Origin: Monocercomonoides exilis
Taxonomy: Eukaryota > Preaxostyla > Oxymonadida > Polymastigidae
Length of the DNA: 64,000 nt
Assembly (NCBI GenBank): GCA_001643675.2
Contig: LSRY02000045.1
Span: 652,001 to 716,000 of the forward strand
Direction: 5' to 3'
The first letter of the stretch is position 1, and every line of letters begins with the position of its first letter. Positions 1-12,069 of this stretch are shown in pieces. Position numbers and translations under genes: made by a program. The notes below the pieces were generated by a model. That model made no database searches. It saw nothing but the letters and a program-made list of their open reading frames with translations, and was not told where the DNA came from.

Positions 1-2045
1 ACCGATTATCCAAAAATTGTTCAAATGTTGATATTTTTTCAATAATGAATATCACCTGGAGGGGAGGGGAGTAATGTTTCCATTGCTTGTTAAAAAGGCT
101 TGTAAGAAAAAAAGAAAAACAATTCAGATTTTGATAATAAGTGGTAATTATGCAACACTATTATGGTTATCAATGATATCTGAAACTGTAAATATTGTTG
201 CTTCATCGATTTCCTCTAATTCTTCTTCTTAATATATCATTTCCTTTAATCTTCAAAACTATTTAAATCCATCTCTTTTGTTTATATCAATGAAAATATT
301 ATCACCTCCTTTCTGTTTTCAAAAAAAAATTCAATGCATTATTCTGTATTTTCCTCCACTCAAATAACTTCCACAAACTCCATTCGATTAAAAAACTTGC
401 AAATGTGTGAATTTCATCAGAAGAACAGCTTTTCATACTTTGTCGATGTATTGACTTTTTCTCCACATTTCACCTGAAGCAAAAACGCACATCTTCTTCA
501 CATCCTTCTTCACAACAAACAATGGAAAAATTCCATTTTCCTTTGCTCTATGTCTCCACTTCTCCAGTCATCCTTCATCTTGGAAAAAATAAATGCCTCC
601 ATCCTTTTTCTGTCTCCGGTGCAAGACATTCCATCACGGTCATCCCCTCACCTCGCTCCATCCCTGTCGCACCCCTGTCTCCACACCCCCAATGCAAAGT
701 ACTGCGTTCAATGTTCCTTCTTCCTGTCTTCCTCCGCCTCAGCCTCCATCCCTTGTTCCGCAAATGCCTGGCGCGTCCAAACGGTTCACAAAATAAATTA
801 TATAAGAATATGAAATATTTTCTTTCATTTTTCTTCTTCTTCAACCCCACTTTTCTCTCTTATCATGCACACTCTCGCAAAATCTTTTCCCCTTGCCCTG
901 CCTCACGTGCCTCCTCTCTCTCCCTGCATTCGAAAATAAAAAAAAAACATCTTCTCTCCATATCTCTCCATCTCTCATCCAACTTTTGTCCTCCCCTCCA
1001 ATAAGCATATTCCATTCACTCCACCCATCTTATCTTCCCTCTTATCCCACCTCCTCCACAACAAATTCCATTTCTCTAACAATAAACACGGTCTAAACAC
1101 CTTCTCAATGACAAAAATCTCAAAACAAACCCCTCCCAACCTCATCCCTATCCATCTCCCACACATCCATTTTGCCTCTTTAACCTCCCAAAAATACCTC
1201 TCTCTCCTCCAAAAAATCTTCCTTTTATCTTTTCCTTTCCCTTCAAAGCCCAGCCTCCTCCAAAAACTCAACTCCGTCACTCCATACCACAAATCCATTC
1301 TTTTGTAATCGCGTTGTCTTCATATGCCCATTCAGCCACGACACATCGAGTTGTGCTCCTTTTCTTTTGTGACTCTAATTCGTTATGAAAAATAATCAAA
1401 CAATGCCAAATGCTCAAGAAATATCTACAGAATGAAAATTTCATGTGAGCAAAAATGAAGCTGGAATAAATGAAATATTTCCAGTGAAAGGGTTGGGTAT
1501 TACAAAAACAATGTCTGTTTAATGGAAGATGAAATTGTTCATTTTGATTGATGGATGGCTGTGGGGCTATGACATTTTCGATGGAAATGAAGAATTTTTG
1601 ATATATGTAATTTATATTGTTCTGTTGATTGTGAAGATATTTCCATCCGTATCCTCTCCAAAGTCGTGATTCAGACAATTTATATAAAATGGACGATTTA
1701 TTCTATGAAGAGCAGAAGAGCGAGGAAGGGAGACAAATGTTATCTTTCAAACATATAAGAGCCTGAATATATTTTATAATAAATATTTTTGTGACTCATT
1801 ATGGACTCAACATGAGAGATGGATAGAAATGCGATGAAAAATTTTTTTCGAAATCATATTTTTTTCGGTTCTCAAAAATATGTGGTTCTTAAGTTATATT
1901 TTGAATCAAATATCTCTGTCTATCATTTGAATGACTTTTTAATATTTTTTTAAGTGTCAAAAACAAACAAAATGAGTTTTCTTGTGTATTCCTTCTTTAT
2001 TATTTAATATTCTTTTTCAATAAAATAATAAAACTCTTATTTTTT
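1..2045. other. Intergenic, no gene recognised
   Basis: No gene can be supported here. Positions about 500-1300 are strongly pyrimidine-rich on the plus strand, which lowers stop-codon density and produces overlapping open frames up to 160 codons on both strands. These have low-complexity Ser/Leu/Pro/His-rich translations and no recognisable domain, so I treat them as compositional. The rest is AT-rich. Confidence 0.6.
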
Positions 2046-2285
2046 GTCAAAATTTTTTTGAAAAGTTCCTATTGATTAATTTTCAAATAAAACAAAAATT
2101 TCATATTTCGATCAAATTTCTGTTTTCACTGACCAGATTTCATGAGAATGAATATAATATCATTATCAAGTATTTGTTTATATCACAGAAAAATTTGGTC
2201 AATGTGAACAGAAATTTGATCGAAATATGAAATTTTTGTTTTATTTGAAAATAAAACAATATGAACTTTTCAAAAAAATTTTGAC
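2046..2285. repeat. Inverted repeat (long hairpin), 95-bp arms
   Basis: The arm at 2046-2140 is repeated as reverse complement at 2191-2285, with a 50-bp spacer. The ends read GTCAAAATTTTTTTG outward on both sides, and only scattered mismatches separate the arms. The sequence is AT-rich and carries no open frame. It could be a small foldback or MITE-type element. No target-site duplication was obvious. Confidence 0.8.
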
Positions 2286-2453
2286 ATTTGCTTAATAATT
2301 GAAATCTCATATTCAAAATCCCGAACTGTCAATAAAAATATTAAAAAAACAAAAACAATAAAAAGATAGTTATTATTACAGAACTGTAGAGAAACTCACA
2401 GAAGAAAGAAATATGTTTTCTTGAAAAATTGTAATTTGAGTGTCTGCCCTGGG

Positions 2454-2530
2454 AGGCTGATTCTGGACCCAAAGCCTTCAAGGGACTGTGCTGGACCGGT
2501 CACAGCACAGTCCCAGGACGGAATCAGCCT
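2454..2530. other. GC-rich nested stem-loop
   Basis: An outer 10-bp perfect stem (2454-2463 with 2521-2530) encloses an inner 12-bp perfect stem (2482-2493 with 2503-2514). The inner stem closes a 9-nt loop that itself contains the palindrome ACCGGT. The block is strikingly GC-rich against an AT-rich background, which suggests a constrained structured RNA, a ribozyme-like or regulatory hairpin, or a small palindromic insertion. It does not match the hammerhead core (no CTGANGA). Identity unknown. Confidence 0.55.
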
Positions 2531-3051
2531 AGCCCTCATGTTTTCGCACAAGTGCAAAAGAGGGTACTTTGAATATATTGTTTGCGGCAACAATTCAAAG
2601 CTTGAGCAACAGACGACTCAAGAAACTCAATTTCAATTAAACATATTTCACACAGAGCAATTAACAAAAAAACAGAAAAGAGAAAAATAGTTTATTTGAA
2701 AATCTGGTTGTCCAACTTTTTCCTTTCTTCAAACAATTTCAATGTGCATTTTCCAATGTTTTCTGATTGACCACTGCATTTTTGAGTACTGAAAGATTTT
2801 GAAGGTCTCTCATCTCTAACTCTCCTTTCCACAAACTGCATTTTAAATTCTCCTCTGTTATTAAATGGCGATCCTACTGATCTGTAAATATCACATCCGC
2901 GCTTTTCATAAAATAAAAATGTTTTCATGTTTTTTATTTCACTTTTTTTCCAAAGTATATTGTTTGACGGAATAAATCTTGTTTAATCATAATTGAAAAA
3001 TAAAAAAAACAAACAATAAAATTGAAATAAAACAATTTAAAAATTTATTCT

Positions 3052-4072
3052 TCAAATTATTTCACACCTCAAAAAATGACGATACAACTTTTCTCTTCCA
3101 TCAATAGAATTTCTTTTGAATGAGGCACAATGAGATGCATTTTTTTGAAAGAAGTCAATAAGTTCAGCAACATCATTAATGATTGTTTCATTATCGAGCT
3201 CATTTTGAATGCATTTTGACAAATAGCCAAACTCTCCATCGCATTCGCACTTTCCGTGCTTTTCGCAGAAAAATGAAAGAGTTGTGCTTTTCCCTTTCGA
3301 AAAAGTGGAATTGTCCGACAGTTAATAGTGAAGAAGATAGGAATTCCTAAAGTGGGGGCCTGTATCACAAATAAAATGAAAAGAATTTTTCTGATTGAAT
3401 ATCTGGTGATTTAACACTTCCTGAAGGCATCCGATAATAAAGCGATAATCGTGCGATCGCATATTAGAAAAAAAGTTGAATATATGCTTGACGCAATAGC
3501 CTTTCTCATCTTTGATGAACGAAATAACACACAATTGGGATACTTCAACTTTTTCATAAAAATCTTTGCTTATTTGATTTTGACGAATTGGCAGGGCAAA
3601 TTTTTCTTTGAAATCAAATAAAAGCAAAGCTTCATCGAAATCCAAATTATCTTTCAATTGATGGAAATAAAGATGTTGATGCTTTGCTAATTTCCAATGA
3701 TCTTCTGTCAGTTTCAACATAAACAGATCGCTTTCACTGAAGGTTTCGTTTTTTGCCTTGAGAAAATTCTTCTTTTTATGCAAACTTTCGAAAGTGACAC
3801 ACAAACCGTAAAGATCACTTCTCTTTTTAGCTTTTTTGAGATGCCTTTTTTTTATAAAATGTGCTCAACGACATCTTAATATCAAGCTCATTTCTTAACT
3901 TATCGTACAACTTTGCTTTTGTTGAGTTGATGATTCTTATTTGAGCTTTTGGTTGTGTTCTTTTGATAGGAAGATGAGAAGTCATAGTTGAAGATAATGG
4001 ATTTGATGGAGATGATGAAGCTTTTTTGTTTTTGGATTCGGCAGAAGTTGAGTTTGTTGACTTAAATGTTTA
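3052..4072 (-). pseudogene. DDE (RNase H-fold) transposase-like C-terminal domain, interrupted
   Basis: This is the downstream part of the broken minus-strand gene that also encodes a USP domain. The main open segment (3804-3322) shows LLFDFKEKF, then HFICDTGPHFRN, and after an in-frame TAA (3324-3322) FFCEKHGKCECDGEFG. That gives a D...D...E order typical of RNase-H-fold transposases. The frame ends at TGA 3054-3052. Upstream, 4072-3850 encodes a Ser/Asn/Lys-rich linker and a basic segment ending FYKK. A run of 8 T (plus strand, near 3846-3853) shifts the frame by one; with 7 T the frame would continue. The family is not identified, and the DDE assignment rests on motif spacing only. Confidence 0.5.
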
Positions 4073-5626
4073 AATTGTTGCAGAATAAGTGGAATTGTGA
4101 TCCTGAAACATTGAAGTGTTTTGTTGAGGTATAAGAAACGTTGAATTGAATGACAGTCGATGTGAGCCATTAATAATGTTTGACAACAAATTTGGTGATA
4201 AAGGGTAACTTTCGAAATCGTTAAAATTGCTTTCCATTTTTTCATACAGTGATAGAAATGGCATTGCACCTTCATCTATGTGATGAGAAAACTCAGCAGA
4301 TATGTTATCAAATATTTGAGTCACTATTCCATCTTCACACATATACCATGTTTCATTTGGAAAAGAAGTTGCAGGAGGATTGCTGTTTTCACTTTTGCAA
4401 AAATTATAAAAATGTCCATTAATTTCGTCACCTTTGTGAAAAAGCTGTGCAATAAAAGTATAATTCTGCCCATGATTCACTTTTTTTTCAGAAACTTTCA
4501 AAACTCCATTTTCTTCAGCAAATGACAATGATAAACAGACTTGAAATTTGGAAAGCTGTTTATTTGTGATATGTTCGAGCGAAAAAGTCAAAAAGCGTGG
4601 AAAACGCTATATGTTAAATTTCGCTATTTGATTCGTGTCAACATTACACTTGGGGCAAAAGAACATTCGATTATTTGAATTGTCATTGTGAAGTTCAAAA
4701 GATTTGCTTAACGAATCATAAACATTTGAGCCATTCAATCTGATAATTGGAGTAGTTTCGCATGCACCGTTGAACTTTTTTTCGCATGCAGAACATATTC
4801 TTGGATAGTTAATTGTTGCATTCATAATATGTGCAAGTTCTGGAGTGACAGACGATAAATTATGAAACATCTTTGCGAACACACAGTACAATTCTTGTTG
4901 GCAACCAACTGATAGATTGTTTTTCTTGTACCAACAAGATAAGAATTCATTCGTCCATTTCACTTCTTCTTTCGAGTTTCGAGCTTTGTCCATTATTGTT
5001 TCAGGAGCGCAAAGAGAATGAAGATTCAATGATATTTGAGCGATCTTCCCCACTCGCCTTTTCAATTGACCACATCGTTGAAATAATGATCGAAACAGTT
5101 GAACCAAGGATGCAACACAACAGGTATTTCCAATGTTTGGCAAAGGTGAAATTGGACAATAATCCATAAATGGTTGTGCGTCAACCATATCAACAATAAT
5201 TTCATTTTCTTCAGAGATGGAAATCACATCACAAGAATTTGAATCATCACGAATAATTCTGGATGATTCATCTGTAGGTAATTCAATATCCATTGCTATG
5301 TCTGATATTTGAGAAAATGATTGCACTTCTTGTGTTCCATTGCACGTGCACTCAATTTGTTTACTCGTTATTATGGAAGAATGATCAATCGAGAAGATAT
5401 CATCTGTTTGATCAACGTCCAAGAATAAATCATTGTCACTATCATCTTCCATTTGTCCTTGCACGTTATCGTCTGCAAATGAATCCGAAATGTTGTTCGA
5501 AACAGTTCGATTTGATTCGAAAAAGCTATAAAGTGGATCAACGTCTTTTTCATGCAAATCGTCACAATTCAAAATTGTGAAATCGTCGTTATAAGTTTCG
5601 AGTGATTTTTTCTCTGATTTTTTCAA
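4070..5626 (-). pseudogene. Ubiquitin-specific protease (USP/UCH) domain, interrupted by TAG
   Basis: The translation has an acidic N-terminal region and then the Cys box NIGNTCCVASLVQLF, with the catalytic Cys codon at 5122-5120. Next come a USP fingers-type zinc site (CSAC, then CPKC about 43 residues later) and the His box NGHFYNF (His codon 4414-4412) with WYMCEDGIVTQI following. These are the ordered landmarks of a C19 deubiquitinase. The Cys box has CVAS where CYxNS is usual, so the Asn that helps form the oxyanion hole is missing. An in-frame TAG (4609-4607) interrupts it between the zinc site and the His half at a position where Gln reads well (FNI-x-RFPRFL). A TAA at 4072-4070 separates it from the transposase-like part in the same frame. 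Confidence 0.7.
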
Positions 5627-5667
5627 AAAGGATTTATGATTGAAAAAAATATGAAGTTGTTAATTTA

Positions 5668-6343
5668 TTAACAAAAATTACAAACTTTTATTGTATTTTT
5701 TACAAATCTTGAACATTCAGAAGATTCTGTTGAGTTGGTCATTATGAATTTTTCAAACTTGATTTCATCTTCAAAACTTAATTCTGAGTTAAACAATAGA
5801 ATAAGTTGATGAATGGAAATAATCCTATTAATTGCATTTTGAACCAACAAACTTGATTTTGTGTTATAAAAAGATTGCCTTTTCCTTTGAGAAACATCGA
5901 AACTTAAATTAGAGGAGCTCTGTTTTGCGAAGTTATAATTGCCCAATGTGCAATTAAAGCCCAGTTTTTCCAGCTGACAGAAGCTGAATTCATGACAAAT
6001 TGTTTTCAATAATGCAACTTTGACATGTTTATTGTCTTCGGAGTTGTAAAGACTAGCCATTCTTAACAAAACGCATTTCCATTTTTCTGAAGTTGCCATT
6101 TTGAACAAAGGAAGTTAAAACCTCAATAAATGAAAAAACCAATAACAAACCATCAAAAATTTTCTGAATCTTTGTGAAAAACTTTTTTCCTTTATTTGTG
6201 TGAAGGAACATGAACTTCAACATTTTCACAGCCAGATGAGTGGATTTTTCCTCAATGAAATTCCAGACATCTGCGCACTTTTCACTTTTACGAGATGCAG
6301 ATAGATCCGAAAAAAGCATTTCTTTACCGAAACTTGAGAACAA
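5668..6343 (-). pseudogene. Probable upstream exons of the USP-transposase gene
   Basis: Two overlapping open segments can be joined by an intron. One ends near KIFDG (about 6150) with a GTTTGT donor; the other resumes after a CTTCAG acceptor (about 6088) as EKWKCVLLRMASLYNS. A second intron-like GT...AG stretch lies between 5685 and 5615, leading into the acidic USP N-terminus, but its exact borders are ambiguous. The sequence is helical (for example KMLKFMFLHTNKGKKF), like the repeat-rich N-termini of large USPs. The true start was not found. Function unknown; assignment to this gene is by frame, strand and proximity. Confidence 0.4.
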
Positions 6344-9300
6344 TGTTTCTTAAGCACAAAACAAATTACTGAAGAGATAATGGTTTAACCCATCATTTGA
6401 ATAACAAACTTTTTTTATGAAATCTGTGAGAAATAGGAAGGAAACCGTTGAAATACAAAAATGCTAAATTCTTTATAAATAATATGGATTCTTATGAAAG
6501 TTGTATATTTTCATTTATATTTTTGTTCTTCTCTTTTCTCATAACTTGTTTTTATTAAAGCATTGGTGGAAACGAATATTAACTTGAATATTTTTAATGA
6601 CAAAGCAATGGAGAAGAGGCATGCCTATTATCTTTGAGGATAACAGTGAAGCATTCACCTTTTTTCTCAACTCGAATCTAAAATTATTAACGGAAGAAGA
6701 AATTCGTGAATAAATATTAGTTGTTCAAATATAACGAAATAATCTGAATTGGAGTTAAGCCATGAAGAAATGAAAACAATTCGGCATTTTGTTATCTTTG
6801 GAAAATGTTCATTCATAATTTCTATTACTGGAAAAAAGTTAAATGCAAGCACAACAACAAAACAAAGAGATTTTTCAATGAGTTCAACAGTCTGAATATA
6901 AATCTCAGTTTGATAACTTTCTTTTTTATTTTTTAAATTAACTGAAAATGCTTTGAATTCAAGGTTGAAGGAGCATTTAACAAAGAAAGCTTGTTTTGAA
7001 AAAGAAAATTTAATTATTGAAAAAATATTATCATTTGCTATATCAAAAAATGACTATTGAAAATTCATGACACATCAAAATTTGCTTCATCAAGAAGAAA
7101 CAGTTTATATCTGTATTTTTTCTCTTTTTTTATATGTTTTCACGAAATTTTTTTTAAAAAGTTGTTTTTTAAGAAATTGTGTGTTCATAACATATAATAA
7201 TACAAAATGATGCATTTCAAGCAACGAATAATCCTTCTTCTTCAACGCACAATATGAAGCTTCAACATTCATGCGATGAGAAAAGTTTTAAAAACAACTG
7301 ATCCATCATCTTTTTCTTTATCAAAAAATCACTTCAATCTATTTTCATCTTTCAACATTTCAAATAGAGAAACTTCATATAATATTTTTTTAAAATTTAA
7401 ACATTCTTTTGACATTCTTTCTTCATGTCTTTTGACATTAAACAATAATATTCTGTTCAATCTGCACTATCCTTGCTTTTCCGCAACATGGATGAATTCA
7501 ATGGGAAAGATTATAAAATCAGAAATGTTAATTTTCTAATGGAGAAAGATAAGAAAGCCTCAGTTCTGTTCTTTAAGTATCTTTTTCATTGAGTTCATAA
7601 TTCATTATTTTCATTGCAGATGATTTCAAAAATTTGTCTGATTCACAAGAGACTTTAAGGCCTTTCGGCAAGAATTTGAAAAATGTGAATTTTTGACTGT
7701 GTTTTTTTTGCAATAGAGCATAAAGATTTTTAACGAAAAATTTTAAATAAAGTATTGAAAAATGTTTAATTTCTTCAAAATTAAATGGATCAGAATTATA
7801 ACACTTTTTTGTCGAAGGATAAAAGCATTTTCCTTTAAAATTCAACAAATTATAAATTTTTCTTTCAATCATTTTCACAGAATTTTCAAAAATATCCATT
7901 TCTTAACTGTTCACATTTCATTTTTCCCACAGAATACTGATGCTTTGATTTTTCGGAATATCCCTTCCAACTCAGACTTTCGTTTCTTCAGCTTTCCCTT
8001 TTTGTTTCATGCAACGCTCCGCTGTTGAAATTCATCGAACTTATGCATTTGAAGGCTGATGTTTCAAGCAGATATTTAAAGAAAGGAAAAATCAAAGAAT
8101 AAGCATAAGCAGTTGAAAAAAAGGTCGAAAGCCATTGAGGATAGAGAAATGAGCATCAAAAAATGACATTTTTGAAGAATTCCATGAGACCACTTTTTGA
8201 TTATGTTAATTGCGAAAATTTTTGGTATCTGAAAAGCGAGAAATGTTTTCTTGCATTTGAACTGTCAAAGCTATATCGACAATTAGTGATTAATCAACGA
8301 AAATGGATTTCCGCAAATCTCTTTTCCACAAATATATGTTTTCAAAACTTTTTCATATCACATATTTGAAATAACAGTTATTTGTGGTGGACTGCAAACA
8401 AAATGAGGCAAACATCTGAACAATGGACAGATAAAGAAGAATTAGAAGAGGAGGGAGAATAAGAAGCGGAAGCAAAGGTGTGAACTTATTAAATGGTAAC
8501 AGTTACTCCGTCAAACCCCTTTCATGCATTTTTATTTAATTTTAACAAATATCTCTTCTGGTCGATGTTTTCCTTATTCAAATGCTCTATCAAAGTTATT
8601 CCTTGTGTTTTGTTTGATCCTTTGAAAAGTATTTTTGTTCCACACTTGTCTCTGAGTATCTCCAGCAGCAATGGACGACACACTCTGATCACATGCGCGC
8701 AGCGTCTGTGCATTCTCAGCAGTTCCTCTTAATGTTCCTGTGAGCTTATCTCGCTTTCTGCACAAAGCTCTTGAAGCCCCTTCACCCACTTAAATGACTG
8801 TATCTTCAAAAGAAACATACTCAACACATCTTTCTGAGTGATCATTGCAGGCATTGAATTTTTTCAGTGCCTCGTCAAAAAGCATCTTTAACGTGAGTGA
8901 AATCAGCCCGTTTTTTCATCTTTCTGCTTTTCTCATATTCGATCTGCTCCCTTCTATCGCATTTTGTATCACAAAAGAGCGAATCACAGCGGAATAAAAT
9001 GATTATGCACACAACTCAATCGAAAAGCCATTTTGGCAATAACAGAGTTCCTCCTCCTTCACTCAAGAAGAATGCTGCCTTAGAAGAGAAGAAGGGAGAA
9101 GATGAAATGGTTATGAAGAATTCACACGATAGATGCTGTTAGCAGGAATATCTAAAATTTTGTTGTTCAATTGCAGTTTTGTGTGATGTGCATGCAGTTC
9201 TCGATTGTTCAGAAAACATCAGCTTTGGTTTAATTTATATGTGGAAAGGAGAAGTGTTAAAAAAATAAAAGAACGAATGAAGCTGAAGAAGGTAACGGAG

Positions 9301-10567
9301 ATACAAAAGTTCAAAAAGAAGAAGATTATGATAAGGAATGAATGATTTTCAAAGCTTTTGAATATATCTCATTTCCTCGAGATATGAAGAAAAATTCGTC
9401 GTTGATAGAGAGGTTTTGTGTTTGAATAGGGAGCAAAGAAAATAAGATAACGATATGAGTTGAGTTATTGAGTAGGAAAAAGTTGAACAAATAGTGAAGT
9501 CATTTGGAATAACAGAATGAGATAATTCAGATGAAATAAATGTGATTATGAGTGACTTCAAATATTCAAATTCAATTTAGAAAAAAAAATCCATAACAAA
9601 TCTCTTTTTTTCTTTTCTTTTCTTTTTTCTTTTTTTAATTTCTTTTTCACATTTTTCTGAAAATTTGTGTTATCTAACTTTTCGTTTTCTCAACTACCAT
9701 TCTATCCGGCACTTTTATTTTTCCACTTCTTTTCGAATATTTAAACATCCTCCTCTTTTTTGATGGACATCTATGTTTCTCCTTCATCACTTTCATACTC
9801 CCAAATGGAATTGCGAGAAATGATGAAAAATGATCAAATGAAGAAATGATGATAACGATGGTGATTGCATCACCGATGAAGTGGATAACAAAGAAAATGA
9901 AGTAATTGAAGATGAAGAAAAATAGAAGTTGAGGCAAATATCCCATTTTCTTTTATTGAAATTTTGTCAATTTTATTAAAGTTTATCTATATATCATTCT
10001 TTTTTTCTTCTCTTTTGAAAACTCCTTCTCGTTCATTTATCAAAATGAATATATAACATTTTTCCTTTTCTTGCTTCTTTTTCTTTCTCTTTTGTTCTTG
10101 CTCCTCCTTTCTTTCATCTTTAATCACAAAAATCTTCAATTTTCAGATAAAATCAATAGACTGTGGAGATCGCATTCTAATTAAAAATGAATACATTTTC
10201 TGTCGATGTGGCAACTCTTTTTTTGGAGGGAAAATCACCTTCTTATTCCCATTTTGTTACCAGCTTCTTTGAATCTAAGTTGGATGAAAGAATTAGAAGA
10301 GAAATGGAAAAGAAAGAAGAAAAAGTCCAATTTGATTCATGAAAGCTTTTGTTGGTTCCAAAGTTTTTGTTGACATTTGAAAAATGAGTGTCATCAAGCT
10401 GGAATGTGTTGTTTGCACGCAGCATATCCCCTGGTCACGATTTTTCTGGCATTATCAAAACAGCATTCTTCAGATATCTGGGGCAGTTGTCGCGTTGTCT
10501 TGTGAATGAATGCAATCTGTCATCTGAGTTGAATTTCATGGAGAATGGATGTTAGCGATCGGAGAAT
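6344..10567. other. Gene-poor AT-rich stretch
   Basis: No gene is supported. Open frames are at most about 108 codons, AT-driven and without motifs. The only notable items are pyrimidine tracts (for example 9605-9650) and the junction with the Polinton at 10,567/10,568. Confidence 0.6.
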
Positions 10568-11846
10568 AAGTAGTATATAATGCGAGTAATTAAACCCACA
10601 TTTAAAAATGTGGCCCAAATTACTCACATTACGGCTCCAAATAACATCAAACAAGAAAATTCATAAATTTCAACTTAAATTAAGTATTAATATTTGAAAA
10701 ATGATGTGTTTTTTCACATACTTTAGTGTGATCCAAAATATTTACTGTTTTAAATTATTTCAGTTCATTTTTTTAATTCATAATAAAAATGTCAGTTCAT
10801 GTTTTTTCTTTTTTAAATTAAAGCAAATTTGAAAAACTCATATTTATATTAGAACTAAAACGAAATGACTCAGTAATGCGGTATTCGATTTGACTAATAC
10901 CAATAAGTGAAATATAAAACCAAAAAGTGAGACTTAAAACCGTTTTGATTGAGTCAAGACCAATTGATTCAATTCTGGGTGCATGATCACCATGAAATTA
11001 AAAAAATGATAGTTTAAAAATTTTCAATTTTGAATTTATAAATGAAGTTTATTTCATAAAAATTATTATGTTCATGTTTCTTCTAGAAAAAAATGGAGTT
11101 TTAAAGTTTTCACACTTTTAAAAATCCTTTGTTCAATTTTCTATCTGTCAAAATAGAATGAATTCAAAAAATAAAAAGTGTATATCATTCTTTTGATTAT
11201 TATTTATTGATTTGAAGTGTTCAAATATAATGATCAAAATAGACCAATGTTATAATAAATTAAATTAAAAAGAAAAGCAAAACACAGATTCAAATGACTT
11301 AAACAACAAAATTATTCATTGAAAACACATCTATTCAAATAATTACACAAAAATGATAAAAATCGTTAAATTTCACACATTGCTCATAAAAAAATGAACA
11401 AACTTTATTGTTCTGAGGAAAATATCCATCAAAAACAAAAATTAACTTAAATCAGTGAGTTTCTCAACTATTTCAAAACCAACGGCTCTTACAATGAATG
11501 CGAATAAGTAAAAAATGTGGTATTTCAATGGAAAAAACCAAAATATCAATCACCAAATTTATCGACATTTTGTTCGTGATCATCAATAAATATCATTCAA
11601 ACACAAAAGCAACAATGAAATAAAAAACATATCAAAAAATTAATAAAAATGAACTGCTCTGTAACAGAAAACACAAAAAACTTCAAAGAATTTTGATCAA
11701 AATTGATATATAATTTTTGTATTTTAGATCACAAATTAGATTGAGAGAAAACCGAATTGATTGAGTCAAAACCATTAAAATAGACAAAAAACGTTTTGAC
11801 TAAAACAATTCGAATTGACCCGCTAAATTCGTTTAAGTTCTATTAA

Positions 11847-11918
11847 GCTTTCATAACTTAAGGGTTATACCATGGCCTTTCATAATTAAGGTCAAAGGTT
11901 CAATACCCGTTAGAGGCG
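11847..11918 (+). other. tRNA-Met-like relic with A/B-box-like motifs (left TIR)
   Basis: This 72-nt stretch has a perfect B-box consensus (GGTTCAATACC), an A-box-like TAACTTAAGGG, a CAT triplet near the anticodon position inside TTCATAAT, and ends that could pair as an acceptor stem (GCTTTCA with TAGAGGC, partly by wobble). The anticodon, D and T stems pair poorly, so it is not a functional tRNA gene by eye. It may be a decayed tRNA, a SINE-like RNA polymerase III promoter, or chance. An identical copy lies in the right TIR. Confidence 0.3.
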
Positions 11919-12069
11919 ACAAATTTTCAAACATTTGTCAAATCAAATAAATCATGCCTCTTTGCGATATATGAGACAGAGTTACTCATAGCTGCGCTGC
12001 AGTCAAATTCGCAGTGAATTTAGAACTCAAATTCAAAATCTAATTCACAATAATAAATGATAAGTGATT

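Noticed and set aside
522-1300. Overlapping frames up to 160 codons on both strands
   Set aside because: The pyrimidine-skewed composition explains the lack of stops; no motif, no codon structure, no homologous character.
2454-2530. Hammerhead ribozyme
   Set aside because: The hairpin lacks the CTGANGA and GAAA core elements.
11847-11918. Functional tRNA gene
   Set aside because: Anticodon, D and T stems do not pair properly; kept only as a tRNA-like relic.
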